Positions 53,148 to 62,216 of a stretch of DNA of 62,647 nt are shown in pieces. Within the stretch, counting starts at the first letter, position 1, and each line of letters starts with the position of its first letter. The stretch comes from Bacteroidales bacterium (GTDB lineage Bacteria > Bacteroidota > Bacteroidia > Bacteroidales > GCA-2748055), in contig JAIOZM010000013.1 in the NCBI GenBank assembly GCA_021740585.1, positions 1 to 62,647 on the forward strand, written 5' to 3'. A program made the position numbers and the translations under genes. The notes under the pieces were generated by a model, which was not told the origin of the DNA, did not search any database, and saw nothing but the letters and a program-made list of their open reading frames with translations.

Positions 53148-56039
53148 TCATCTTGTAATAAATTTACTCCCGGGCGGTCCCAGATAAGAAGGTTTAATAT
53201 CTTTTTCCGAAATGATTATTTTCTGCAAAACAATACCGCACTTATAAGCTTTTACTGTAAGTTCATGCTTTCCTGGTTTTGTAATTTTATGCTGACTCAC
53301 ATTTTTCCTGATATTATCACCAACAACCTTATTCCACCAGTCGGGATATTTCCAGTCGGGAATGCTGTCATTCCTGTTAATATAAACCAGTTTACTATCC
53401 CCGTCTATTGAAATCTCATAAACACCTCCTTCATCGTTATACAGGTTTTGTCCGGGTGAAACGTAGCTTGTAATATTTACCATACCTGTGTCTTTAATGA
53501 AAACACAATAAGATAGTTCTGCGGCGCTTTCTTCATCCGGAACCTCATCAAGCATGGCCATTGCAGAGGCTGTTCTTCCTGAATTTGGAACGTGGATCCA
53601 TTTCGAAACAGGGGAGGGAGTGTTTCTTTGAAAATCGCAAGCTTCTATTGAAATTATTCCGTTGTCGGGGAAAAAGACAGAGTCCACAATATAGTTTCTG
53701 TTATCGAGTTTCACATGGATGGTCACCTCGCTTCCATCGGATGAACTGACGAGGATTTCAGAATTCTGCATACCTTCGGGAATACTTTTCCAGTCTGCTT
53801 TTATGAATATCCGGTCTTCCATATCAATTTTGCCGGTTCTTTTATTAATTAACAGCCAATTTTTAGCGGCAGTGATTTTATAATCGAAAGATTTACTTCC
53901 CCGGTTAAAAATATCAATATAGTATTCCTGATCGTTTATTTTGTCGAATGCAGGCAATTCAGGAATCAATTCTGCTCCTGGCCATGACTCACTCATTCCT
54001 TCAATAGCAATTCCCATTTCCGGTGATTCTCCTGGTTCAAAACTTCTAAGATCAGGAATAGTATTGTGTTCGGGCTGATTCCAGTATGTGTATCCAATAT
54101 GGGTTTGATCCATGAAATGATTCCATTTTCCTTCCGAAAGATTTTTATGAAAATATTCTGTCAACAGGCTGTCTTTTTTAAAATTTTCTTTAACCTTCAT
54201 AGACATAAGTTCAGCAGATCGGCGCCCTTGATCGGCATACAAATGGTTTTTTCCTGTATTGAAATACAGTTCATTCAAATTAGCACTGGCAGCTACAGGG
54301 TGGTATACGAGTTGATAAAAAGCATCTTTGTAGGCATTGTTGATACTATTTAAAATATTTTTGGCTTTTTTCTCCAACTCATGGTATTCATTTACAATTG
54401 TTTCTGCTTCATTAAAATTTATAAGACTATAGGTTTCGGGTGAAAGCATTTCCGGTTTCCTTCGGGCGTTGAATTTGGTATATTTTGCAATTATTTCTGC
54501 AATTTCTTCTGAAAATTCTTCTCCAAACTGTTGCCCTGCCCAAATTTTATAATACTCAGATAAGCGTTCTGCAGGCCATTGATCCGGTGCCCAGGCAAAA
54601 TCGAGGAAAAAGCTTATCGGGAATTCCATGGGTTTTAAATCGCCGACATTTACTATCCATATACGATCTGCTCCGTGATTATATGCCAGGCTCATTTGCT
54701 CCCAGACGCGTTCAATCTGAGTGGTATTAATCCATTTATAACTCCTTGGCCCCCCAACAAAATCGAAATGATAATAAATTCCGTATCCTCCCTTTCTGGA
54801 TGGCGACCCCGGCTTGGGCAACCTTCTCAGATTCCCCCAGTTGTCGTCGCACAGCAACAGACTTATATCCTCAGGTACCTCCATCCCAAAATCATAGTAG
54901 TCTTGCACTTCTTTGTATAAAGCCCATACTTGTGGAACTTCCTGAATATTTTTCTTAGTTACATCTGAAATGATACTTCGTTGATCGGCCACGATCTTTT
55001 CCAGTAATTCTATTGCTGTTCCCTCGGTCATGGGTTCGTCGCCATCACCCCGCATTCCAACTGTGATAAGACTTTCAAACTTACCCATCCTCTCAATTCC
55101 GGTGGTCCAAAATTCCTTTAGCTTTTCTTCATTGCTGGTATAGTTCCATGGACCCTCTCCATACCTTCTCCATTCATCGTGAGCCCTCATCAATGGTTCG
55201 TGATGTGATGTGCCAATAACTACTCCATATTCATCGGCTAACTCAGGATTCAATGGATCGTCGTCATAAAAGGCATTTCCCCACATTGCAGGCCAAAGAT
55301 AGTTAGCCTTCAACCTGATTATAAGTTCAAACACATGTTCATAAAATTGGTGATTTAATCCGCCAAATTTCTCCTCAGCCCACCCCTGTATAGCCGGAGC
55401 CTCATCATTTAAAAATATTCCTCTGTATTTTACAGCGGGTTCACCCAGACTATGAACGTTTGGTAAAACGTATAAAGATTTTTTCATTTTTACAGGCACA
55501 TCTGCCCACCAGTGCCAGGGCGAAACCCCTATTTGTTCTGCTAAGTCGTAAATGCCGTACATGGTTCCACGCTTGTCGCTTCCGGAAATCACCAGAGCCA
55601 TCTTCACACCTTTAAATGGATTTTTGACTACTTGTGTCTGAAAACTTTCCCATTGTCCACTAATCGCACCAGCCTCAATTTTCCCGGTTTTAATGAGTTC
55701 ATCAATCAGGGGATTCTTCCCAATAGTCCCCATAATTATGATGAATTTATCCATCTCCTGATTTTTAATAAATGCTGAACCGGGAACGACTCCGCATACT
55801 TTTTGAAAATCGGATTGAAAATTGCGAATTACCTGTTGCACACCGGGAAATTCTTCAATACCTACATAAATGACAGGTGCCGCATTTTTATGAAACAGGG
55901 GAAAGAAAGCAGTATTGTATTCTTCTGTAACATATTCATTTATTACAATAGCATTCAGATTCCCAAAATTCGAAATGAATAGAATGGCAAGTAAAAAATA
56001 CCTTAAAACTTCAATCTTTATGCTATATATATTTCTCAT
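53148..56039 (-). CDS. GH115 xylan alpha-1,2-glucuronidase
   Basis: 963 residues with a signal peptide (FLLAILFISNFGNLNA). The GH115 layout is seen: N-terminal Rossmann-like domain (KVCGVVPGSAF, IIMGTIGKNPLI), then PWHWWADVPVKMKKSLYV, YRGIFLNDEAPAIQGWAEEKFGG, ANYLWPAMWGNAFYDDDP, GTSHHEPLMRAHDEW, VGMRGDGDEPM and the late beta domains that bind substrate. Removes (methyl)glucuronic acid from xylan main chains. 47 bases downstream of a GH10 xylanase on the same strand: a glucuronoxylan pair. No SusC/SusD pair or sensor is present. Confidence 0.93.
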   Translation of the reverse strand: MRNIYSIKIEVLRYFLLAILFISNFGNLNAIVINEYVTEEYNTAFFPLFHKNAAPVIYVGIEEFPGVQQVIRNFQSDFQKVCGVVPGSAFIKNQEMDKFIIIMGTIGKNPLIDELIKTGKIEAGAISGQWESFQTQVVKNPFKGVKMALVISGSDKRGTMYGIYDLAEQIGVSPWHWWADVPVKMKKSLYVLPNVHSLGEPAVKYRGIFLNDEAPAIQGWAEEKFGGLNHQFYEHVFELIIRLKANYLWPAMWGNAFYDDDPLNPELADEYGVVIGTSHHEPLMRAHDEWRRYGEGPWNYTSNEEKLKEFWTTGIERMGKFESLITVGMRGDGDEPMTEGTAIELLEKIVADQRSIISDVTKKNIQEVPQVWALYKEVQDYYDFGMEVPEDISLLLCDDNWGNLRRLPKPGSPSRKGGYGIYYHFDFVGGPRSYKWINTTQIERVWEQMSLAYNHGADRIWIVNVGDLKPMEFPISFFLDFAWAPDQWPAERLSEYYKIWAGQQFGEEFSEEIAEIIAKYTKFNARRKPEMLSPETYSLINFNEAETIVNEYHELEKKAKNILNSINNAYKDAFYQLVYHPVAASANLNELYFNTGKNHLYADQGRRSAELMSMKVKENFKKDSLLTEYFHKNLSEGKWNHFMDQTHIGYTYWNQPEHNTIPDLRSFEPGESPEMGIAIEGMSESWPGAELIPELPAFDKINDQEYYIDIFNRGSKSFDYKITAAKNWLLINKRTGKIDMEDRIFIKADWKSIPEGMQNSEILVSSSDGSEVTIHVKLDNRNYIVDSVFFPDNGIISIEACDFQRNTPSPVSKWIHVPNSGRTASAMAMLDEVPDEESAAELSYCVFIKDTGMVNITSYVSPGQNLYNDEGGVYEISIDGDSKLVYINRNDSIPDWKYPDWWNKVVGDNIRKNVSQHKITKPGKHELTVKAYKCGIVLQKIIISEKDIKPSYLGPPGSKFITR

Positions 56040-56086
56040 AATCAGTCATATAAATGTCTAACTGAATTTTAATAATTTGAATATAT

Positions 56087-57226
56087 TTAATCCTGAACGA
56101 TGCTGTTAACCTCATAAAATGCTTTTTTTGGATTGTTTTCCCTGTCAAAAAGCAATGGATAATCGGTTCTTCCCCTAACAGGAAAATTATTTTTCCACGA
56201 TACTTTGTCATTAACTCCCCAAAAAGTAACCCTGGTAATTTTATCGCTGTGCTTTACAAATAGCCTGAAAAGATCTTCATATCTTTCTGCCAGTGTATTC
56301 TGAACAGAATCAGGCAATCCCTGGGTATAGGGATTAAGCTTTTCTTTCATTTCGATGCTAACACTTACTTCAGCACTTCTGAAATTCTCCGGAACGGGAA
56401 GGGCCGAAACATCCAGCTCAGTGATCATAACTTTCACCCCCAATTCAGAAAATGCCAGTATGCTTTTTTCAACTTCTTCAATAGCAGGTTCCTCCAGATC
56501 ATAATGGCCCTGCATACCAACAGCGGAAATTTTTACCCCCTTGTCTTGCAGATTTTTTATCAAAGCAACAACATCATTTCTCTTTTGAGCTTTATCAAGG
56601 GAATAGTCGTTGTAATATAATTCAGCATCAGGGTCAGCTTCATAAGCAAACTCAAAAGCTTTTTGAATATAGTCTTCACCAATAATAGTATACCACTTTG
56701 TTTTTCTAAGTCCGCCTTCGTCTGAAACTGCTTCGTTCACAACATCCCATCCTTTTACTTTTCCCTTATACCGGCCCACATAAGTGCTAATGTGAGATTC
56801 CATTCTTTTCAACAGGATATCTCTTGTCACTTCATTTCCTTCTTCATCCTCGAAAAACCAATCGGGGGTCTGACTATGCCATATCAGAGTATGTCCGACA
56901 ATGAACATTGAATTTTTCTCCCCAAATTCAACCAGTTTATCTGCCATCTCAAAATGAAATTCACCTTCTTTTGGTTGAATGAACATTGGTTTCATTGCAT
57001 TTTCTGCGGTAATCTGATTAAATTGTTTTGAAACCAGATTAAGGGATGAGCTATCGGTTCCATTAATTACATCGCTGTTTATCGCAACTCCAAGCATAAA
57101 GTTGTTTTTGAAGGTGTCTTTAAGAACCGGCTCCGATAGACTTGAGTTGTTGCAAGAAATAAGAGATGTCAGTAAGGAGGGGATAATTATGAGCCTGAAA
57201 TGTCTGCTAAAAATGGTATTATTCAT
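56087..57226 (-). CDS. GH10 endo-1,4-beta-xylanase lipoprotein
   Basis: 379 residues from the ATG at 57226 (MNNTIFSRHF), which gives a lipoprotein signal (SLLTSLISCNN). GH10 TIM barrel: FNQITAENAMKPMF, GHTLIWHSQTPDW, acid/base Glu165 in KGWDVVNEAVSD, nucleophile Glu270 in VMITELDVSAL, and the closing WGVNDKVSW. Cuts the xylan backbone. As a lipoprotein it is probably attached to the cell surface or periplasmic face of the outer membrane. Upstream of GH115 in one operon. Confidence 0.95.
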   Translation of the reverse strand: MNNTIFSRHFRLIIIPSLLTSLISCNNSSLSEPVLKDTFKNNFMLGVAINSDVINGTDSSSLNLVSKQFNQITAENAMKPMFIQPKEGEFHFEMADKLVEFGEKNSMFIVGHTLIWHSQTPDWFFEDEEGNEVTRDILLKRMESHISTYVGRYKGKVKGWDVVNEAVSDEGGLRKTKWYTIIGEDYIQKAFEFAYEADPDAELYYNDYSLDKAQKRNDVVALIKNLQDKGVKISAVGMQGHYDLEEPAIEEVEKSILAFSELGVKVMITELDVSALPVPENFRSAEVSVSIEMKEKLNPYTQGLPDSVQNTLAERYEDLFRLFVKHSDKITRVTFWGVNDKVSWKNNFPVRGRTDYPLLFDRENNPKKAFYEVNSIVQD

Positions 57227-57438
57227 GGTAATTTGCTTTGAATTAGTACAGTAAATATTTTGCAATATAAGGAAGAAAATAATTATTGTCTTGCATAATC
57301 TTATGAAATGAGATTTATATCTTTGGTTTAAAAATAAGGAGTCATTATTTCACACTCACCCAGTCGGTTTTAAAGCTTGTTTTTATTATCAAAGGCCTGT
57401 AATGTTTCATGCAAGTACTAATCATTAATTTAAATTAA

Positions 57439-57849
57439 ATGAAAACAAAAAATTTATTATTCGTTTTATTGATTTTTGTGGGAGCATCATTTCTTTCATG
57501 CAGTAAAGATGATTCAGGCGATGGAGGTACCACTATTAATTATGTTGTTAAAGCTACCTATGATAACCCACAAGATCATGACGGGCGAATAGATGCTGAA
57601 GTTACAAACCTTGCTTTAACAACACCATCGGGTGGTAATAGTGTTTCACTGAATTCTTTAACTCCGCTTTCCATTGGCAAAGACTGGGGACCTTATCCTG
57701 CCGGCATGACAGTTAGAGTTACCGCAGAATCGGTTCTGACACATGTAACAGTTACTGTTGAAATCTGGAAAAATGGAGTTTTATGGAAAGAACAAACGGC
57801 CATGGGGACAGATGCCTATGTGGTGGCTACAGCTACCGGGGTAATATAA
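57439..57849 (+). CDS. Small surface lipoprotein with CSKDD export signal
   Basis: 136 residues. Lipoprotein signal FLSC followed by SKDDSGDGG, i.e. Cys-Ser-Lys-Asp-Asp, the charge pattern that directs lipoproteins to the cell surface in Bacteroidota. The mature part (about 110 residues) is a small all-beta domain (VKATYDNPQDHDGRIDAEV, VRVTAESVLTHVTVTVEIW) with no recognised family. Divergent from GH10 and upstream of the SDR remnant. A carbohydrate-binding or stabilising role is plausible, not shown. Confidence 0.8.
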   Translation: MKTKNLLFVLLIFVGASFLSCSKDDSGDGGTTINYVVKATYDNPQDHDGRIDAEVTNLALTTPSGGNSVSLNSLTPLSIGKDWGPYPAGMTVRVTAESVLTHVTVTVEIWKNGVLWKEQTAMGTDAYVVATATGVI

Positions 57850-58033
57850 ATGGCAATGCCATAAAAAAATCATAAATTGTAGAGCGAATTAAAATAAGTT
57901 CGCACAACATTCTGTAAAAAGAGGTAAAATATTTGGAAGGTCATGTTCTGTGATATATAGGATCAAAGCATGGTTTCTGAATTCTTATATATACCTTGAT
58001 ACATAAAAAATAAAATAATTAGTAATTTAAACC

Positions 58034-58847
58034 ATGGCCTATTTAGATGATATTTTTCAATTAAAAGGCGCCACCACACGGGGGAGGTGTTTTAGCCGGA
58101 GCAATGGGTACCGGGCTTTTAAAAGCCGGTGTGTGGGTAATTCTGGCAGATATCCGTGAGGAAAATGCCAGAGCAAACGCTAAAGCTATTAGCGATTCAG
58201 TTGGTAATGCAAGTGTAATTCCCATGAATGTATCAGACCCTGCTTCCATAGAAAAGGCTTGCAATGAAATATTGAAAACACATTCTAAAATAGATATTTT
58301 AATCAATGCTGCAGGAGGGAATATGCCGGGAGCCACAATCAATCCTGATCAGGAGTTTTTCGATCTGAAAATAGAGGAAATGGATAAAGTTACCGATCTG
58401 AATTTTAAAGGAACAGTACTTCCATCTATGGTTGTTGGAAAAATTATGGCGAAACAAAAAAGCGGCTCCATTATAAATATTTCTTCTATGGCTGCCATGC
58501 CATCGATAACCAGAGTAGTGGGTTATTCTGCAGCCAAAGCGGCTGTTTCAAACTTTACCCAATGGATGGCTATGGAAATGGGCAGAAAATACGGGAACAA
58601 AATCAGGGTGAACGCTTTAGCAACCGGATTTTTTATAGGTGATCAAAACAGAGCATTGCTTACGAATGAAGATGGATCCTATACAGAAAGGGGAAATCTG
58701 GTTATACAAAATACCCCCATGGGCAGATTTGGGGAAGCAGAGGAATTAATTGGAGCGGTTTTGTTTCTGTCCTCAAAATCGGCTTCTTTTGTAACGGGCG
58801 TGATTTTGCCCGTCGATGGTGGATTTAGTTTTTTTAGAGGCGTATAA
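58034..58847 (+). pseudogene. D-mannonate-oxidoreductase-type SDR, frameshifted
   Basis: The start MAYLDDIFQLKG at 58034 is in one frame; GGVLAGAMGTGLLKAG and the remaining SDR are in another, readable from 58104 to 58847. The joint near 58067-58080 lacks the bases for the expected VTGG NAD-binding stretch (13 bases present where about 24-27 are expected). The rest looks intact: LINAAGGNMPGATI, INISSMAAM, catalytic YSAAK, LPVDGG. The family reduces fructuronate to mannonate in glucuronate breakdown. Without the nucleotide-binding loop the product is not functional, unless a sequencing error is present; the adjacent uxuA remnant argues for true decay. Confidence 0.75.
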
Positions 58848-58857
58848 TTTAATTATT

Positions 58858-59004
58858 ATGTTTATACATTCCTGGAGATGGTTCGGCCCCAAAGAGAGGA
58901 TACATTTAGATTAGATTAAACAAACTGGTGCAGAAGCCATTGTGAGTGCTTTGCATCAGATTCCAGTGGGAGAAAAGTGGCCTTTGTAAGAAATAAGGAA
59001 GCGT
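58858..59004 (+). pseudogene. uxuA: Mannonate dehydratase (uxuA) 5' remnant
   Basis: The frame from the ATG at 58858 reads WRWFGPKERI and then, past stops, QTGAEAIVSALHQIPVGEKWPL and EIRKRK. It follows UxuA N-termini (WRWYGPND..., ...GATG-VTALHHIP-GEVW..., EI-KRK) over about 45 residues. In-frame stops TAG at 58912 and TAA at 58987. The remaining roughly 340 codons of a normal uxuA are absent. Located 8 bases after the SDR remnant, the usual neighbourhood of uxuA. Confidence 0.72.
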
Positions 59005-59074
59005 AAAGCTTTAAATTTCTTATATTTATATTGAAAAGTTACTTGCACCATCAAAAAAAGTATAAGATTACATT

Positions 59075-60436
59075 ATGGCAAATTTTAAATCCATAAATCC
59101 ATTCACCGGAAAGGTCCTTGGTGAATTGGCGGAATTAAGTCAGGAAGAAATACAATTCAAACTCAACAAATCATCAGAAGTATTTCAGGAGTACCGAAAA
59201 AGTGATTATTCATTCCGATCGGAAAGACTATTTAAAGCAGCTGACTTATTAAAATCCGAAACTCAGGAGTTTGCAGAAATAATCACAAATGAAATGGGGA
59301 AGCCCATCACCGAATCTGTTTCTGAGGTGTTGAAATGTGCCTGGGTGTGTGAATATTATGCTGAGAAAGCCGAAGGATTTCTAAAGAATAGAGAAGTTCC
59401 CACCGACGCGGGTTTAAGCTATGTAAAATACGAACCACTTGGGACTATTTTGGCTGTTATGCCATGGAATTTCCCATTCTGGCAGGTGTTTAGATTTGCG
59501 GCACCGGCACTGATGGCAGGAAATACGGTTCTTCTAAAACATGCTTCAAATGTTCAATATTCAGCTCAGAAAATCGAAGAAATTTTTTTGAAAGCCGGAT
59601 TTGAAAATGGGGTGTTTCAGAATCTTGCTGTGAAGTCAGAAGCAGTTGCAGCAATTATTAAAAGTCCGGTGGTAAAAGCCATTACCCTCACCGGAAGCGA
59701 ATTTGCAGGGGCTTCGGTGGCTGAAGTGGCAGGGAGAAATATTAAAAAATGCGTATTGGAACTGGGTGGTAACAATGCTTTTGTGGTTTTGAAAGATGCC
59801 GATTTATCTAAGGCTGTTGATGTGGCTCTGGTAGCACGATTATTAAACGCCGGTCAGAGTTGCATTGCAGCGAAGCGGTTTATTCTTGAAGAAGAAATAC
59901 ATGAAGAATTTATCAGCTTGTTAAAAGAAAAGATCCAGGATTATAAAGTGGGTGATCCCATGCAAAAAGACACTAAAATCGGTACTCTTTCTTCTGCTCA
60001 GTCTTCCGAATCTTTAAATATTCAGGTGCAAAAGTCTATAGAATCTGGTGCAATATTAGTCTGTGGAGGACAACGGGAAGGTGCAAAGTTTGAACCAACC
60101 ATTTTATTGAATGTAAAACCGGGAATGCCTGCATTCGATGAGGAATTATTCGGACCGGTGTTTGCGGTAAGCAAGGTGAAATCGATGGAGGAGGCACTTC
60201 AACTTTCTAATAAATCAGAATTTGGACTGGGTTTAAATCTTTTCACCAGCTCAAAAGAAAAAGCACAGTATTTTATCGATAATGCCGAGGAAGGGGCTGT
60301 CTTTGTGAATTCTATGGTTAAATCTGATCCGAGATTACCTTTTGGAGGACTGAAGAAATCGGGTTATGGAAGAGAGCTATCTGAAGAGGGGATAAGGGAG
60401 TTTGTGAATGTGAAGACGGTTTATATTGGGGGCTAG
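59075..60436 (+). CDS. NAD(P)-dependent aldehyde dehydrogenase (succinate-semialdehyde type)
   Basis: 453 residues, typical for compact GabD/Sad-type enzymes. Signatures: MPWNFPFWQVFRFAAPALMAGN, LKHASN, ITLTGSEFAG, LELGGNNAFVV (base), NAGQSCIAAKRF with the catalytic cysteine, EELFGPVFAV and LPFGGLKKSGYGRELS. Best fit is succinate-semialdehyde or a related short aldehyde. Its position after a decayed glucuronate pair and before a peptidase does not name the substrate. Confidence 0.9.
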   Translation: MANFKSINPFTGKVLGELAELSQEEIQFKLNKSSEVFQEYRKSDYSFRSERLFKAADLLKSETQEFAEIITNEMGKPITESVSEVLKCAWVCEYYAEKAEGFLKNREVPTDAGLSYVKYEPLGTILAVMPWNFPFWQVFRFAAPALMAGNTVLLKHASNVQYSAQKIEEIFLKAGFENGVFQNLAVKSEAVAAIIKSPVVKAITLTGSEFAGASVAEVAGRNIKKCVLELGGNNAFVVLKDADLSKAVDVALVARLLNAGQSCIAAKRFILEEEIHEEFISLLKEKIQDYKVGDPMQKDTKIGTLSSAQSSESLNIQVQKSIESGAILVCGGQREGAKFEPTILLNVKPGMPAFDEELFGPVFAVSKVKSMEEALQLSNKSEFGLGLNLFTSSKEKAQYFIDNAEEGAVFVNSMVKSDPRLPFGGLKKSGYGRELSEEGIREFVNVKTVYIGG

Positions 60437-60447
60437 GTGAATGTGGA

Positions 60448-61713
60448 TTACTTTGTCATCAGCTCCATCAATTTCAAAGCGGTAACTTCGCCTTTCTTAT
60501 TGACGAATTCACGGGGAGTATTATCACCAACCTCATAAGTAAGCGCCTCAGCTCCATATTCATAAAAGATGAAGGAGGTAGATGTTATCATCGTACCAGT
60601 TTCTGTACTTGGTCTTACATTGGGTGTGTAATTTGGGAATTCATTTCCTACAGCATCTATTAATTTTATTACCAGTCCGGGCATATTAACATTCTGCTCT
60701 GAAGAATTTGTGTAAAAAATATCTTCCGAAGTGGAGTGAAAATCAATACCAAAATAAAACACCCCACCTGTTTGAGTCACTTTTTGTTTCATAAAATCCC
60801 GTATAGCTGAAGTTTCCGGTTGATTAAAACTCTCCCAATCTCTATTTAAATCAACTCCACCAGAATTATGCCGCCAATGACCCTTACTCACTCCATCCGG
60901 ATTGATCATTGGAACCACATAAACATTGTACTCAGCTCTAAATTTCTTTGCTATTTCAATATCAGTACAAATGGTTTCTATAAAAGACTCCATGGCTAGA
61001 AATCCAGTTACCTCAGGAGGGTGTTGCCTGGAAAGTACTATGATCATTTTTTGGTCATCACTTTCACCAATTTTAAGCAGATTTATGGGCCTTCCGTCTC
61101 TACTCCTTCCTATTATTGATTTGGAAACGAATGAATTAGACAATAATTCATCCATCCAACCATTAACTTCCGATACTGTGATCAGTTCCTGAGCAGAAAT
61201 CCACGTTGTATCCGTGCTCACAGAAATCTGCATTGTCAGATTCGCTGGAACTGCATCTCCATCTCTATTCTCCATAACTACTTGATATTTTGACGAATCT
61301 ATTGCTTCCCAGTTTGATCCGTCTTTACTGATTTTTGGATAATATCGGTTATAAGCATTTTCAGCATAGGTCAATTTTACTGCGATATTCTTTTCAAGCT
61401 CTGACCAAATTTTAAATCCATACCAGGGACTCATATTGATTGGAGAATTCTCTGGAGTTATCAATACAGAAATAAGAGTATCATTAATGCGGGCAACACC
61501 ATTTAAGCGTGCTCCATCGTAGTCATTTGATATAAATACACCATCCCCAAGATCAAATACTCCTTTATATTGTAACTGGATTGGAACTGTTTCTGTGCTG
61601 ACTTTTTTGATTGGACCTTGTCCTTTCCACTGCGTATCCTGCTTGCAGGTCCATACAAATGGTATGATTAGGAGAAGGATTAATAATCCGGATTTATTTT
61701 TAAAGAAATACAT
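60448..61713 (-). CDS. M14 zinc carboxypeptidase-like lipoprotein
   Basis: 421 residues. Lipoprotein signal (FVWTC); beta-rich N-terminal domain to about 190; then the M14 catalytic domain: zinc ligands in SRQHPPEVTGFL (HxxE) and GIDFHSTSED, substrate arginine in NSGGVDLNRDWES, and the catalytic glutamate in LTYEVGDNTPRE. The N-terminal half resembles the beta-domain of secreted M14 proteins in Bacteroidota. Cleaves C-terminal residues or acts on peptidoglycan or modified peptides in the periplasm. Convergent with the aldehyde dehydrogenase (11 bases between stops). Confidence 0.9.
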   Translation of the reverse strand: MYFFKNKSGLLILLLIIPFVWTCKQDTQWKGQGPIKKVSTETVPIQLQYKGVFDLGDGVFISNDYDGARLNGVARINDTLISVLITPENSPINMSPWYGFKIWSELEKNIAVKLTYAENAYNRYYPKISKDGSNWEAIDSSKYQVVMENRDGDAVPANLTMQISVSTDTTWISAQELITVSEVNGWMDELLSNSFVSKSIIGRSRDGRPINLLKIGESDDQKMIIVLSRQHPPEVTGFLAMESFIETICTDIEIAKKFRAEYNVYVVPMINPDGVSKGHWRHNSGGVDLNRDWESFNQPETSAIRDFMKQKVTQTGGVFYFGIDFHSTSEDIFYTNSSEQNVNMPGLVIKLIDAVGNEFPNYTPNVRPSTETGTMITSTSFIFYEYGAEALTYEVGDNTPREFVNKKGEVTALKLMELMTK

Positions 61714-62216
61714 TGCAGATAGCTTTCAGATTTATGTTTTGTTCTAAAATATAATTTCAGATTTAATATAATCTTCAATTACATTTTTAAAGACCATATA
61801 GGTTTTTAAAACCTAAAGATAATTGTAATCTTTAATTTCTATAAATACTTATTGCGTTTTTGTTGTAAAGGTTTTTCCGGAGTATTTTATTATGCCATAT
61901 TAAGTCAAAAAATTTAGGTAAAGGATTCTACATCAAAATATGGATATTCTAAATGGTCTAAAAGAGAAATAATTTCATCATCTACATATTCAGTTTATTA
62001 AGTTAAAACATTTAGAGAATGATAGAGTGAATAGAGGCTCTTTTAAAACCAGGCATAAAAAAGGATGCAATCCATAAAGAACTGTATCCTAAATTTTGCT
62101 TATGCTTATTAAAAACTGTAAGGGAGTCTTAAGCCCTGCGCTCCCGGTGGTCGCTATGGTCTTTTTCTTTATACGGATTTTTAAAAAAGGAATTTTTGTT
62201 TATTTTTTTGAGCAGA
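61714..62216. other. Intergenic region, 503 bases
   Basis: No gene is convincing. A minus-strand stretch at 61914-61994 reads as 26 sensible codons ending in TAA (TEYVDDEIISLLDHLEYPYF...) but has a stop immediately before; it may be a gene remnant. At 62053-62105 an imperfect hairpin (GCATAA/TTATGC with inner GGAT/ATCC) may end transcription of the DUF4143 gene. Confidence 0.3.

Noticed and set aside
56023-56211. Minus-strand open frame between GH115 and GH10
   Set aside because: Overlaps both real genes in a different frame; no start context and no family.
57850-57866. Hairpin ATGGC-AAT-GCCAT after the CSKDD lipoprotein gene as a terminator
   Set aside because: It is followed by A rather than T on the coding strand and the stem has only five pairs.
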